Shown here: positions 40,341-48,849 of the stretch, in pieces
Layout of the letters: each line of letters begins with the position of its first letter
Position numbering within the stretch: the stretch's first letter is position 1
Assembly (NCBI RefSeq): GCF_030866825.1
Contig: NZ_CP133020.1
Location: 1,426,001-1,490,000, forward strand
From: Rathayibacter sp. SW19
GTDB lineage: Bacteria > Actinomycetota > Actinomycetes > Actinomycetales > Microbacteriaceae
Length of the DNA: 64,000 nucleotides
Direction: 5' to 3'
The notes under the pieces: model-generated
The model's database searches: none
Told to the model about the DNA's origin: nothing
Seen by the model: the letters and a program-made list of their open reading frames with translations, nothing else
Program-made: the position numbers and the translations under genes

Positions 40341-41273
40341 ATGTCACGTAGCTTGCGCATCGCCGCAGTGCAGGCCGCACCGCTGCCCATCGGTGCGTCC
40401 CTCGAAGAGTTCGCGCTCAGCGTGCGCTCGATTGTTTCGGAGCATCCGGGGCTGCAGTGCGTCGTATTCCCGGAGCTGCACCTGTTCGGTTCCGAGGGCG
40501 AGCCGCAAGAGGAGCGAAACGCGCTGCTGCGCGCATCCGCAGTATCGCTAGACAGTGAGTTGATCGATCAGCTCGGCGCCATCGCCCGGGACGCGGGTGT
40601 CTGGTTGATTCCGGGAAGCATCTGCGAGCGCGGGCCGGCCGATGCACTGAACAACAGCGCGCTGTTCAACACCGCCCTCGTCTTCTCGCCGAGCGGCGAG
40701 CTCGTGGCGCACTATCGCAAGATCTTCCCGTGGCGCCCCTACGAGCCGTATGACCTGGGCGACACCTTCGTCGTGTTCGACATGCCTCAAATCGGCCGGT
40801 TTGGGCTGTCGATCTGCTACGACGCGTGGTTTCCCGAGGCCACCCGGCACCTGGCCTGGATGGGCGCAGAAGCCGTCATCAACATCGTCAAGACGACCAC
40901 GCCGGATCGAACCCAAGAGGTCGTCCTGGCGCAGGCCAACTCCATCGTCAACCAGACCTTCACCGTCAGCGTCAACTGCGCCGGCCCCATCGGTGAAGGC
41001 CGCAGCCTGATCGTCGACCCGGAGGGCCGAGTGCTGCAGTCCTCCGGCGTCGCCCAGCCCACCATCCTGGTCGAAACCATCGACCTGGATGCCGTCACTC
41101 GCGTTCGTGAGCACGGCACTGCCGGCTACAACCGAATGTGGTCGCAATTCCTCCCCACCGACGCGCCCCTCGAGCTGCCGCTGTACGGCGGCCGAATCGA
41201 ACCGGCGCGCTGGCACCCACACACACCTCTCCATTCCACCCCCTCTATTGTTGAACAGGACGTCATCGCATGA
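40341..41273 (+). CDS. Carbon-nitrogen hydrolase (amidase/nitrilase superfamily)
   Basis: The 310-residue protein has the Glu-Lys-Cys triad of the superfamily: FPELHLFGSEG, YRKIFPWRPYEPYD and SICYDAWFPEATRH. The extra length and the FPWRPYEPYDLG insert resemble aliphatic amidases/formamidases more than omega-amidases. It hydrolyses an amide to acid and ammonia in the cytoplasm; the substrate is unknown. ATG at 41 nt into the leader is fixed by AAGGAG at 40330. Its stop overlaps the permease gene (ATGA). Confidence 0.87.
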   Translation: MSRSLRIAAVQAAPLPIGASLEEFALSVRSIVSEHPGLQCVVFPELHLFGSEGEPQEERNALLRASAVSLDSELIDQLGAIARDAGVWLIPGSICERGPADALNNSALFNTALVFSPSGELVAHYRKIFPWRPYEPYDLGDTFVVFDMPQIGRFGLSICYDAWFPEATRHLAWMGAEAVINIVKTTTPDRTQEVVLAQANSIVNQTFTVSVNCAGPIGEGRSLIVDPEGRVLQSSGVAQPTILVETIDLDAVTRVREHGTAGYNRMWSQFLPTDAPLELPLYGGRIEPARWHPHTPLHSTPSIVEQDVIA

Positions 41274-42628
41274 CTGCTACTACCCCGCACCTCAAACGGG
41301 CCCTCGGGTTGCGCTCGCTCGTACTCTTCGGGCTTGCGTATATGGCACCGCTGATTGTGCTCGGCACATTCGGTGTCGTCGCCACCGTGTCGAAGGGCGC
41401 AACGGCAGGCGCGTACATCCTCGCGCTGATCGCCATGCTGTTCACGGCATCGAGTTACGGCCGGATGGCTGCCGCCTACCCAGTATCCGGTTCCGCGTAT
41501 ACCTATGTCGGCAAGGTCGTCGACATCCGGGCCGGATTCCTCGTCGGTTGGGCGGTGATGCTCGACTATATGTTCCTACCGATGGTCATCTGGTTGATCG
41601 GCGCGGCATTCCTCAAACAGGCGGCGCCGAGCGTGCCGAGCTGGGTTTGGATCGTCGCATTCATCGTGGTGACCACCGGTTTGAACATTCTCGGCATCAA
41701 GGTTGCAGACAAGGCGAACTTCGCGCTGATGACATTTGAGATCCTGGTGCTGGTCATCTTCGTCGTGCTGTCGATTATGAACGTTATTGCGGGCGGCCAC
41801 GGGATGACACTTGACCCGTTCACGAACCCTGACTCATCGTTCACAGCGATCTCGGGTGGCGCAGCGATCGCCGCATATTCGTTCCTCGGTTTCGACGCAA
41901 TCACAACCTTCACCGAGGAGACGCGCAATCCGACCAAAACCGTGCCCCGTGCCATCCTGCTGGTCGCACTTATCGGCGGCATCATCTTCGTCGTGGTTGC
42001 GTACTCCACCCAGCTCGTACACCCCGGATTCCACTTCGCAGATGAGTCCTCCGCCGCGTTCGAGATTGCGGCGAAGATCGGCGGATCCTTATTCAGCGCC
42101 GTGTTCCTGGCCGGGTTGGTCGTGACACAGTTCGCATCGGGGATCGCAGCGCAAGCATCCGCATCGCGCCTCTTGTTCGCAATGGGGCGCGACGGCGTGC
42201 TCCCCAAGCGGATATTCGCGCAGATCAGCAAGAAGTTCCAGACGCCGGTGCTCAGCCTGCTCGTCATCGGAGTGATCGGATTCATCGCCCTGTTCCTCGA
42301 TGTGGCGACGTCGACCTCCTTCATCAACTTCGGTGCGTTCACCGCATTCACGATGGTGAACGTGTCTGTGGTTTTCTACTATTTCCGGCAACGGAGGGCG
42401 GGCGTGCACACCAACGTTGTCCTCTATCTGATCGCTCCGATCGTCGGTGCCATAATCACGCTCTATCTGCTGACCCAGCTCGATATGGACGCGCTCATCC
42501 TCGGCAGCAGTTGGCTCGTGCTGGGCATCATCGTGCTGGCAGTCCTCACTCACGGCTTCAGGCGCCGCCCCCCGGAGATGGACTATGTCGAGGTCGAAGA
42601 CGAAGAATTGCAAGCCGTCGCACAGTGA
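41270..42628 (+). CDS. APC-superfamily permease coupled to the amidase
   Basis: The 452-residue membrane protein has about 12 helices with APC signatures: LFGLAYMAPLIVLGTFG, SYGRMAAAYPVSGSAYTYVG, and SFLGFDAITTFTEETRNPTK. It is cotranslated with the preceding amidase, so it probably imports that enzyme's amide or amine substrate. Control by the divergent GntR protein is likely. A strong hairpin follows the stop. Confidence 0.92.
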   Translation: MTATTPHLKRALGLRSLVLFGLAYMAPLIVLGTFGVVATVSKGATAGAYILALIAMLFTASSYGRMAAAYPVSGSAYTYVGKVVDIRAGFLVGWAVMLDYMFLPMVIWLIGAAFLKQAAPSVPSWVWIVAFIVVTTGLNILGIKVADKANFALMTFEILVLVIFVVLSIMNVIAGGHGMTLDPFTNPDSSFTAISGGAAIAAYSFLGFDAITTFTEETRNPTKTVPRAILLVALIGGIIFVVVAYSTQLVHPGFHFADESSAAFEIAAKIGGSLFSAVFLAGLVVTQFASGIAAQASASRLLFAMGRDGVLPKRIFAQISKKFQTPVLSLLVIGVIGFIALFLDVATSTSFINFGAFTAFTMVNVSVVFYYFRQRRAGVHTNVVLYLIAPIVGAIITLYLLTQLDMDALILGSSWLVLGIIVLAVLTHGFRRRPPEMDYVEVEDEELQAVAQ

Positions 42629-42654
42629 GCCGGTTTCGCCGTTAGCTATGGTTT

Positions 42655-42696
42655 CGGTGCCCCGTCTCACCGGTCACCGGTTGGGGCGGGGCACCG
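42655..42696 (+). terminator. Hairpin terminator after the amidase-permease operon
   Basis: CGGTGCCCCG (42655-42664) pairs with CGGGGCACCG (42687-42696), and ACCGGT pairs with ACCGGT inside, giving a GC-rich stem 26 nt after the permease stop, followed by TTGT. It is the best terminator-like structure in the window. Confidence 0.65.
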
Positions 42697-42786
42697 TTGT
42701 GCACGGGTGCTGGTGAGTGCGGTGCAGGCCCGCTCGGGTCCGGACGCTCCGGTCCGAGCCGACGCATGCATCGCTCGGCTGCGGCC

Positions 42787-42804
42787 TACCATGGTACCCG
42801 GGTA
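42787..42804. promoter_or_regulatory. Two abutting palindromes before the second hydrolase gene
   Basis: TACCATGGTA (42787-42796) and TACCCGGGTA (42795-42804) are both perfect 10-bp palindromes sharing their TA. They lie 24-41 nt before the hydrolase ATG, where an operator would be expected. Confidence 0.4.
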
Positions 42805-42827
42805 ACGAAGAGAGCTGGGGAAATCAA

Positions 42828-43634
42828 ATGAGAGTTGGCCTCGTGCAAATCGACGCCGGCGTCGACAAGGCCCGCAATCTTGACCTGGTTCGTAACGGGG
42901 TGGCGGATGCGCGCGCTGCTGGAGCACGCCTCGTCGCGTTTCCCGAGTTCTCAATGTATGAGAAGAAGGTCGTCGACGGAACATTCGCCGGCGCAGCCGA
43001 ACCCCTCGACGGGCCTTTCGTCACCGCGCTGTCTGCGATCGCCGCCGAGCACGGTGTGACACTCGTGGTTGGCATCGTCGAGAGCAATCCGGATGATCCT
43101 CGGCCGTTCAACACGCTTCTCGTAGTGGACGAAACCGGGCGGGTGCAGGCGAGATACCGCAAGATCCACTTGTTCGACTCCTACGGTTTTCACGAGTCTG
43201 CGTGCATCGCACCGGCGCCGAGCCTTGAGCCGGTCGTGTTCGACGTCGACGGCATCACCGTCGGGCTGATGACCTGCTATGACCTGCGCTTTCCCGAGTT
43301 AGGCCGCGAACTGGCAGATGCGGGCGCCGAACTGGTGCTCGTGTGCTCGTCATGGGTGCCGGGGGAGGGCAAGGCCGGCCAGTGGCGCGTGCTCGCCCAA
43401 GCCCGGGCCATCGAGAATTCGTACTTCGTCGGTGCCGTCTCGCAAACGCCGCCGGTGTCGATCGGGCGCAGTGTGCTCGTCGACCCGCTGGGCGCGGTCG
43501 TCGGCGAGCTCGACGAACCGCCCGCGCTCGGCACGTTCGACCTCGACCCTGCGGATGTCCTCGCGGCGCGCGAAAAGAACCCCGCGCTAACGCATCGGCG
43601 CTATTCGATCAGTCGAGAGGCATCCGCTTCGTAA
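42828..43634 (+). CDS. Carbon-nitrogen hydrolase, Nit/omega-amidase type
   Basis: The 268-residue protein carries the triad in VAFPEFSMYEKK (Glu), YRKIHLFDSYGFHES (Lys) and MTCYDLRFPELGREL (Cys), the arrangement of Nit1/Nit2 proteins that hydrolyse deaminated glutathione or 2-oxoglutaramate. ATG at 42828 is in a good position after GAGAGCTGGGG. It is monocistronic and unrelated in detail to the amidase at 40341, which is longer. Confidence 0.9.
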   Translation: MRVGLVQIDAGVDKARNLDLVRNGVADARAAGARLVAFPEFSMYEKKVVDGTFAGAAEPLDGPFVTALSAIAAEHGVTLVVGIVESNPDDPRPFNTLLVVDETGRVQARYRKIHLFDSYGFHESACIAPAPSLEPVVFDVDGITVGLMTCYDLRFPELGRELADAGAELVLVCSSWVPGEGKAGQWRVLAQARAIENSYFVGAVSQTPPVSIGRSVLVDPLGAVVGELDEPPALGTFDLDPADVLAAREKNPALTHRRYSISREASAS

Positions 43635-43695
43635 GGATCGCACCAAAGAGTCGCGATTCAGCCACACGCCCACCCGTTGCGCCCGTTGGACCGGG

Positions 43696-43718
43696 GTGCG
43701 CCAGTTCAACTGGCGCAC
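43696..43718. terminator. Perfect 23-bp palindrome between convergent genes
   Basis: GTGCGCCAGTT-C-AACTGGCGCAC is fully symmetric and is followed by GTGGCGCAC-type half copies. It lies between the hydrolase and the convergent SDR, so a bidirectional terminator or intergenic hairpin repeat is likely. Confidence 0.55.
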
Positions 43719-43758
43719 CGCGCACCAAGTGGCGCACGGCTCGTGTTTCGACTCGGCG

Positions 43759-44592
43759 TCAGGGCTGAAGTAGAGCCCCGGTGGCGGCCAGAATGCTGCG
43801 TCCGGTGCCATCGACGAGCTTGCGCACGGCCATGGCGCGCGCCTGATCAGAGGACTGGTAGCGCAAGGCGGGTGCCGGGTCTGCGGCGATCTCACGGATC
43901 ACTTCAGCGACGGATTCTGCGGATTGCCCCACCGAGCCCATGCCGGTGATCCGTTCGTTGAAGCGATTGATCAATTCCGCGTACGGGTCAGCTTCGGCGA
44001 TGTTGTCGACGTGTCCGCCGACGTTGGTGAAGAACGCTGTTTGCACCGGGCCGGGTTCCAACACCGAGATGAACACGCCGAACTCGCGCATCACCGTTGC
44101 CAACCCTTCCATCAGACCTTCGACGGCGAACTTGGCGGCGTTGTACGCGTCGCTGAACGGCAACGCAACGATGCCGTTCAAACTGGTCACGGTGATGACG
44201 CGACCGGCTCGCGCTTCGCGCATGCCGGGCAGCACTGCTTTCGTGACGCGTGCGACGCCGAAGAAGTTGAGGTCCATCGACTGTGCCAGCTCCTGCATGC
44301 TGAGCTGTTCCAACGTTCCGCGATGGCCGGCACCGGCGTTGTTGACCAGCAGTTCGACTCTGCCGCGATCTGCGAGGATCGAGCTGATACACGAGTCGAC
44401 CGACTCATCGCTTGTGACGTCGAGGGCTCTCACTTCTGCGCCGTCGAACTCGTCGACGATCGCACGGAGCGATTTCGCCGATTCCGGATGTCGGGCGGTC
44501 GCGATGACGCTCCAGCCGGCCATGGCCAGCGCGCGCGTTGTCGCCAGCCCGATTCCGCTGCTCGCGCCCGTGATGACTGCTGTTGATGGCAT
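43759..44592 (-). CDS. SDR-family oxidoreductase
   Basis: The 277-residue classical SDR starts MPSTAVITGASSGIGLATT and has NNAGAGHRG, catalytic Ser in TVTSLNG, Tyr/Lys in DAYNAAKFAVEG and a PGPVQTAFF segment. This subgroup (NADP-binding, 17-beta-HSD1-like) usually acts on hydroxyl/keto groups of lipophilic molecules; the substrate is not evident. The start at 44592 is supported by GGCGGAG and by family length; upstream frame is not conserved. Confidence 0.87.
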   Translation of the reverse strand: MPSTAVITGASSGIGLATTRALAMAGWSVIATARHPESAKSLRAIVDEFDGAEVRALDVTSDESVDSCISSILADRGRVELLVNNAGAGHRGTLEQLSMQELAQSMDLNFFGVARVTKAVLPGMREARAGRVITVTSLNGIVALPFSDAYNAAKFAVEGLMEGLATVMREFGVFISVLEPGPVQTAFFTNVGGHVDNIAEADPYAELINRFNERITGMGSVGQSAESVAEVIREIAADPAPALRYQSSDQARAMAVRKLVDGTGRSILAATGALLQP

Positions 44593-44957
44593 GGTTCTCC
44601 GCCCCCTGTCGCTTGTTCGTGTCGCCGAATGGCTCAACTCGATGGGCGGATTCCACGATGCGATCCGGGCAGGGAGTTTCATAAGTTTAGGCGCGCAGGA
44701 TCGCGGGCGGCGTGCGGCATCTCCGCAGGCGTTCGCCATCGCCACCGGCGTGTGCCGTCGCCGACTTTGATGGTGCGCGCCCTCGCCGACGTTTATGGTG
44801 CGCGAACTGCGCTGGACCGCGACCCAGCGCAGAGGACACTTCGCGCACCAGAAACACGGATGGCCAATGGCCGGGGAGCCGGAGCACGGAGTCGACGCTC
44901 GGGGATGGCCCGGGCGCGGATTGGAATAGCTGTGGTCCTCAGCCGGTTGTGCGTTCT
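44593..44957. other. 365-bp intergenic region with a bulged hairpin
   Basis: No supported gene. From 44797 to 44849 GGTGCGCGAA and CTGCGCTG pair with CAGCGCAG and TTCGCGCACC, separated by small bulges. It belongs with the other long intergenic hairpins. It separates divergent SDR and Ddn-like genes. Confidence 0.55.
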
Positions 44958-45374
44958 ATGGCCAATTGGAACGATCAGCTCATCGAAGAATTTCGCGCGA
45001 ACGATGGCAAGGTCGGCGGCAATTTCGCTGGCGCGCCGCTCGTTCTCATTCACCACACCGGGCGAAAGAGCGGCCACGCGTACGTCTCGCCGGTGATGTA
45101 CCTGGTGGACTCGCGGCCGGACACCATCTATGTCTTCGCTACCAAAGGCGGCGCGCCGACCAATCCGGAATGGTACAAGAACTTGATCGCGGCCGGGCAG
45201 GCCGAAGTCGAAGTTGGCACTGAAACCTACCCCGTCACGGTCGAAGACGTGACCGGCACCGAGCGCGACCGTATCTATGCAGAGCAGGCACGGCGGAATC
45301 CCGGCTTCGCAGACTACGAGAAGAAGACCGTGGGCGTGCGCACCATTCCCGTCGTAGCGCTCACCCGCGCCTGA
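44958..45374 (+). CDS. DUF385/Ddn-like deazaflavin (F420)-dependent nitroreductase family protein
   Basis: The 138-residue protein has LVLIHHTGRKSGHAYVSPV, YVFATKGGAPTNPEWYKNL and GTERDRIYAEQARRNPGFADYE, the hallmark of the DUF385/Ddn family of actinobacteria. Members bind F420H2 and reduce quinones or nitro compounds at the membrane. The ATG at 44958 (MANWNDQLIEEF) gives the usual length. It is 14 nt from the next gene, with which it is likely cotranscribed. Confidence 0.87.
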   Translation: MANWNDQLIEEFRANDGKVGGNFAGAPLVLIHHTGRKSGHAYVSPVMYLVDSRPDTIYVFATKGGAPTNPEWYKNLIAAGQAEVEVGTETYPVTVEDVTGTERDRIYAEQARRNPGFADYEKKTVGVRTIPVVALTRA

Positions 45375-45388
45375 CCGGCACTCGCACC

Positions 45389-45958
45389 ATGATCGACTAC
45401 TCAAAAGAACTGCCAGACGATCTGCCTGTGCCGGTCGATGACGGCGCGGCCGACCACCTCGTCGGTCGCACACTGCCGGCACTGACGCTCACCACCTCGG
45501 ACGGCACTCGCGTGGACCTCGCCGCGCTTCAGCCGGGTCGGACCATCATCTACGCATACCCGATGACCGGCGTTCCAGGCACCGACCTTCCTGAAGGATG
45601 GGACGCCATTCCGGGCGCTCGCGGCTGTTCGACCGAGGCGGCCGATTTTCGTGACAACTTTTCGGTGCTGCACGACGCGGGTGCCGTGCAGATCTATGGG
45701 CTCTCGAGCCAGGACCCCGCTTATCAGCGCGAGGTCGTCGAACGTTTGGGCCTACCCTTCTCGATGCTCTCTGACCAGGGCTTCGCTCTCGCCGACGCGT
45801 TGAACCTCCCCACCTTCGCTGCCCCCGGCCACGACCGGCTCTACACGCGACTCACCCTGGTTGTCCGTGACGGTGCGATCGAGCATGTGTTTTACCCGAT
45901 CTTCCCGCCCAACACCCACGCCCAGCAGGTGTTGGACTGGTTGCGCGCGCACTCCTGA
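45389..45958 (+). CDS. Peroxiredoxin/redoxin-like protein
   Basis: The 189-residue protein has a thioredoxin-fold redoxin domain: AYPMTGVPGTDLPEGWD, PGARGCSTEAADFRD with the likely peroxidatic Cys, YGLSSQDPAYQREVVERL and FSMLSDQGFALADAL. The Cys is displaced by a short insertion relative to BCP-type peroxiredoxins (PGCTTEA). It would reduce peroxides using a thiol donor, which fits its neighbourhood of redox genes. Confidence 0.8.
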   Translation: MIDYSKELPDDLPVPVDDGAADHLVGRTLPALTLTTSDGTRVDLAALQPGRTIIYAYPMTGVPGTDLPEGWDAIPGARGCSTEAADFRDNFSVLHDAGAVQIYGLSSQDPAYQREVVERLGLPFSMLSDQGFALADALNLPTFAAPGHDRLYTRLTLVVRDGAIEHVFYPIFPPNTHAQQVLDWLRAHS

Positions 45959-45994
45959 GGTGTCTTCGGATTCGACACTCGTGCGATTGATCGG

Positions 45995-46720
45995 TCAGTG
46001 CCCAGCGCTCTGGCCGCCGTCGACGTGCAGAATTTCTCCCGTGACAAATGACGCGGTCTCGAGGTAAACAATCGCGTTCACAACATCATCGATCTCACCT
46101 ATTCGGCCGAGCGGGTGCAGCGCGGCGAGGCCATCGTCCGAGTCCGCTGGCCGCCCCCACGTGCGTATCACGCCAAGCGAGACCGTGTTGACTCGAATGC
46201 CGCGTGCCGCATATTCAATGGCTAATGACCTCGTGGCTGCGTTCAAACCGCCCTTCGTCAACGATGCGAGTGCAGACGGACGCCCTGAATTGGCGTGATC
46301 CACCAGGCTGGTCGAGATATTCACGATGTGCCCCCCGTTCTGCTCAAGCATTGCGGGGATGGCGCTCCGGCAGAACTCGAAGAACCCACGTACGTTGACG
46401 CCGACCATCGCGTCGTAGTCGTCGTCGGTGTAATCCGTGAACGGTTTGCCGATGAAGATGCCGGCGTTGTTGATCAGCGTGTTGACACGGCCGAACCGCG
46501 CCACGGTTGCGCTGACCACCCGGGCGGCGGCGCCGGGTTCTGCGACGTTGCCTGGCACGCTCAGCACGCACGGGTCATTGGACGCGGCAATGGACCGCGC
46601 TGTTGCGGTGACCGCGTATCCAAGCCCGCGGTAGGCGGTGACCAAAGCGGCACCGATTCCGCGGGATGCACCGCTGATGATGGCAACTTTTTGCGGCTCG
46701 GTCCCCGGCACGGTACTCAT
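45995..46720 (-). CDS. Atypical SDR-family protein lacking the catalytic Tyr
   Basis: The 241-residue protein has the cofactor motif ISGASRGIGAALV, NNAGIFIGKPF, Ser in VNISTSLVDHA and a late GEILHVDGGQ. At the YXXXK position it reads ALASLTKGG, so the Lys is kept but the Tyr is Ala. It may be a non-oxidoreductase or use another residue. ATG at 46720 is taken in preference to an upstream frame. It is the last gene of a minus-strand unit with muconolactone-isomerase-like and VOC genes. Confidence 0.82.
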   Translation of the reverse strand: MSTVPGTEPQKVAIISGASRGIGAALVTAYRGLGYAVTATARSIAASNDPCVLSVPGNVAEPGAAARVVSATVARFGRVNTLINNAGIFIGKPFTDYTDDDYDAMVGVNVRGFFEFCRSAIPAMLEQNGGHIVNISTSLVDHANSGRPSALASLTKGGLNAATRSLAIEYAARGIRVNTVSLGVIRTWGRPADSDDGLAALHPLGRIGEIDDVVNAIVYLETASFVTGEILHVDGGQSAGH

Positions 46721-46727
46721 AATCCGA

Positions 46728-47051
46728 TCATCGCCGTCCGTGAGACTGCGAGCCGGAGCCATCATGCTCGGGGTCGTTCGGATGAGGCGCCAGGGGTGTC
46801 ACGGTGTCATGCCGCCAGACGCGCAAGGGCATCGAGGCGAGTACCTGCTCCAGCTCGTCCTCGTCGTCGGCGCTGAATAATCCCCAGGTGCGCCATTCGC
46901 CCGGCGCAAGCGGCGGTCGCCACAGTCGCAGCAAGTGTCCTTGGGCGGCCAGCTCTCTGGAACGCGCAGCCTCGCTCGCGCGGATCGCCGCGACGACGTC
47001 TTCGGTAGTGCCGTCGGGGACGGTCGTCACCATGTCGACTAAGAACTCCAT
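46728..47051 (-). CDS. Muconolactone delta-isomerase-family protein
   Basis: The 107-residue protein begins MEFLVDMVTTVPDGT and has EAARSRELAAQGHLLRLWRP and TWGLFSADDEDELEQVLASMPL, the ferredoxin-like fold and length of CatC. CatC isomerises muconolactone in the beta-ketoadipate pathway, but other pathway genes are absent here, so a related isomerase role is possible. It is 7 nt from the SDR gene and in one operon with it. Confidence 0.82.
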   Translation of the reverse strand: MEFLVDMVTTVPDGTTEDVVAAIRASEAARSRELAAQGHLLRLWRPPLAPGEWRTWGLFSADDEDELEQVLASMPLRVWRHDTVTPLAPHPNDPEHDGSGSQSHGRR

Positions 47052-47136
47052 GGCGCGTCCACATCGCTCTGTCCCGGGTTGATTTCCTCGAACCTGGCAG
47101 GGGTCTCGGGCCGGGCGGAGTCGTTGATCGACGTGT

Positions 47137-47586
47137 TCATGTGGTCGACAGACGCGACAGCCACGCCGACCAGTCGCCGTCTGGGTCGGTGGTTTGGCCG
47201 ACCTCGATCAAATGGTTGTCAGGGTCACGGATGTAGCATCGGATCTCGAATTCATGCACCTTCGGCGGCGTCAGGAAGTGCGCTCCGCGGGCGCTCCATT
47301 CGGCGTAGACGGCGTAGATGTTCTCGACACGAATGTTGAGGAAGCTGCTGACACGGTCGGGGTCGGTCGGGGCCTCCAAAGTGACGGTGGGTTTGTCGTC
47401 CGTCGGGCCGCCGCCGACATTGATGATGATGAAGCTGTTGGCCAATGCGACGTAGGTCACCTCCCCGTCGAAGACCACTGTGCCGCCAAGAACGTCGGTG
47501 TAGAAATGTTTGGAGCGCTCGACGTCGTTTGACACGATGAAGTGGGCGAGCACGATACCTGTTTCGGATGGGGTGATATTGGCCAT
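47137..47586 (-). CDS. VOC-superfamily (glyoxalase/bleomycin resistance/dioxygenase fold) protein
   Basis: The 149-residue single-unit VOC protein has HFIVSNDVERSKHFYTDVLG at the start and CYIRDPDNHLIEVGQT at the end, with the His and Glu positions of metal-binding members. It could be a lyase, isomerase or antibiotic-binding protein. It precedes the muconolactone-isomerase-like gene by 85 nt on the same strand. Confidence 0.82.
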   Translation of the reverse strand: MANITPSETGIVLAHFIVSNDVERSKHFYTDVLGGTVVFDGEVTYVALANSFIIINVGGGPTDDKPTVTLEAPTDPDRVSSFLNIRVENIYAVYAEWSARGAHFLTPPKVHEFEIRCYIRDPDNHLIEVGQTTDPDGDWSAWLSRLSTT

Positions 47587-47654
47587 TCGGTGCCTCCTGA
47601 GTTGTGGGGCTGCTCACCCCGTTCGTGACGCGGTCGGAACCCGATCGTGCAAAC

Positions 47655-48173
47655 CTAAAGAGTCCTCTTTACAGGCCGACCACCAACGGAAGAGTGGCGA
47701 GCTACCCTTTGACGTGTCCGCCGGCCTCCCATCCCTGCGCGACGACGCCCCCAAAACCAATACCCGTTGTAAATGCTGTGGATCACAAGACCGGGCTTGA
47801 GCACCGGCGCGTGCGGGATCATCGGATTGTGCTCAGGGTCCGTGTATTCCTGGATGTCCAGGTCCTTTTGAATGGTGGGACCGGGATCGGACAGGAAAGT
47901 CCACTGGGCGCCGACCGAGGCGCGAAATTCTTGCGTCGTGTGATGGTCATCCGTCGAGATCGTGACGATCCGGGTGTAGCCGACGGCGATTTTCGAATAG
48001 TTCGCGGCGAGCTCCAGATGCTGCTGGTGCTCCTTGGGGCAGTAGTGACCCCGCGCCAAGGTGAGGATCAACGGGTCGTCGCCCTGTAAGTCGCTCAGCG
48101 TCCGCAATGTGTTGGTGCGGTCTGGCAGGGTGTAGTCCGGAAAAGTACCGCCTGCCTTGATGTTTGATCGCAT
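47655..48173 (-). CDS. AhpC/TSA-like redoxin, altered C-terminus
   Basis: From ATG at 48173 the 172-residue protein has GGTFPDYTLPDRTNTLRTL, LILTLARGHYCPKEHQQ with the candidate active Cys, TFLSDPGPTIQKDLDI and VIHSIYNGYWFWGR. Homologues continue after FWGR with an acidic helix; here the sequence becomes Arg-rich (RRRAGMGGRRTRQR) to a stop 30 codons later. A late frameshift or replaced C-terminus is likely. Redox activity may be retained because the Cys is intact. Confidence 0.7.
   Translation of the reverse strand: MRSNIKAGGTFPDYTLPDRTNTLRTLSDLQGDDPLILTLARGHYCPKEHQQHLELAANYSKIAVGYTRIVTISTDDHHTTQEFRASVGAQWTFLSDPGPTIQKDLDIQEYTDPEHNPMIPHAPVLKPGLVIHSIYNGYWFWGRRRAGMGGRRTRQRVARHSSVGGRPVKRTL
47656..47671. 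promoter_or_regulatory. Palindrome upstream of the VOC-isomerase-SDR unit
   Basis: TAAAGAG-TC-CTCTTTA is a perfect 7-bp-arm inverted repeat about 70 nt upstream of the VOC start. It overlaps the 3' end of the redoxin gene on the same strand. It is a likely operator for the downstream unit. Confidence 0.45.
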
Positions 48174-48396
48174 GAATCGCCTCAGCCGAGCACGGCGAAG
48201 AGCTTCCGATCTCCTCCACGCGCGGGTCGTTTCGTTTCCTCGATACCCGTTGTCGCGTCGTGGCAACGCAACGATCTTCTACCCTGCCACCCCCGGCGTC
48301 AACCGCGTTTCTCGTTGCGCAGCGCGCGCAGCTCGACCGCGGTCTACACTGATGCGGCAACACCGTTGCGGGTGCCGCTGACAGAGGGGACCGCTG

Positions 48397-48849
48397 ATGT
48401 CACTGCCCAAAAGACATCCCAAGCACGAAGCCGGTCTGAAGCAAGGCGACGGTGCTGCTGTCGCGAGATATGAATACCTGCTTGCAATAGCCCAGCCGGA
48501 CATGATCGATAAGATGCACGTTGAGGCCTTCGGCCGGTTGTCGAGTGAACAGTTGAGAGTGATCTTCACTCGTTTTGTTGAAAATGCGACGACCGTCGCA
48601 GACAGGCCGATCGACGCCGAGCCCACCACTCTTGCGCGATTTGCGACCGACGTCGAGGTTGCGCGACCCGGAAGTCTTCTTCGAATCCTCGGCCCGCAGG
48701 CGCGGGACGCAGAAGGCGAACGCACGCTGCTCGCGACGATCGCCGAGGTGATCGTCGCTTCTCCGCTCGCGGCAGTGCTATTTCCTTACCGCTACGGCAA
48801 CAACTCCGGCCTCTCGTCTGAACTCCAAGAAGACGAGTTGGGGTATTAG
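48397..48849 (+). CDS. Hypothetical protein
   Basis: The 150-residue protein is predicted soluble and mostly helical, with KMHVEAFGRLSSEQLRVIF, PTTLARFATDVEVARPGSL and VIVASPLAAVLFPYRYG. I do not recognise a family beyond a general likeness to small actinobacterial cation-transporting-ATPase-associated proteins. Coding support comes from length, start context (GAGGGGACCGCTGATG) and third-position GC. It stands alone. Confidence 0.65.
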   Translation: MSLPKRHPKHEAGLKQGDGAAVARYEYLLAIAQPDMIDKMHVEAFGRLSSEQLRVIFTRFVENATTVADRPIDAEPTTLARFATDVEVARPGSLLRILGPQARDAEGERTLLATIAEVIVASPLAAVLFPYRYGNNSGLSSELQEDELGY

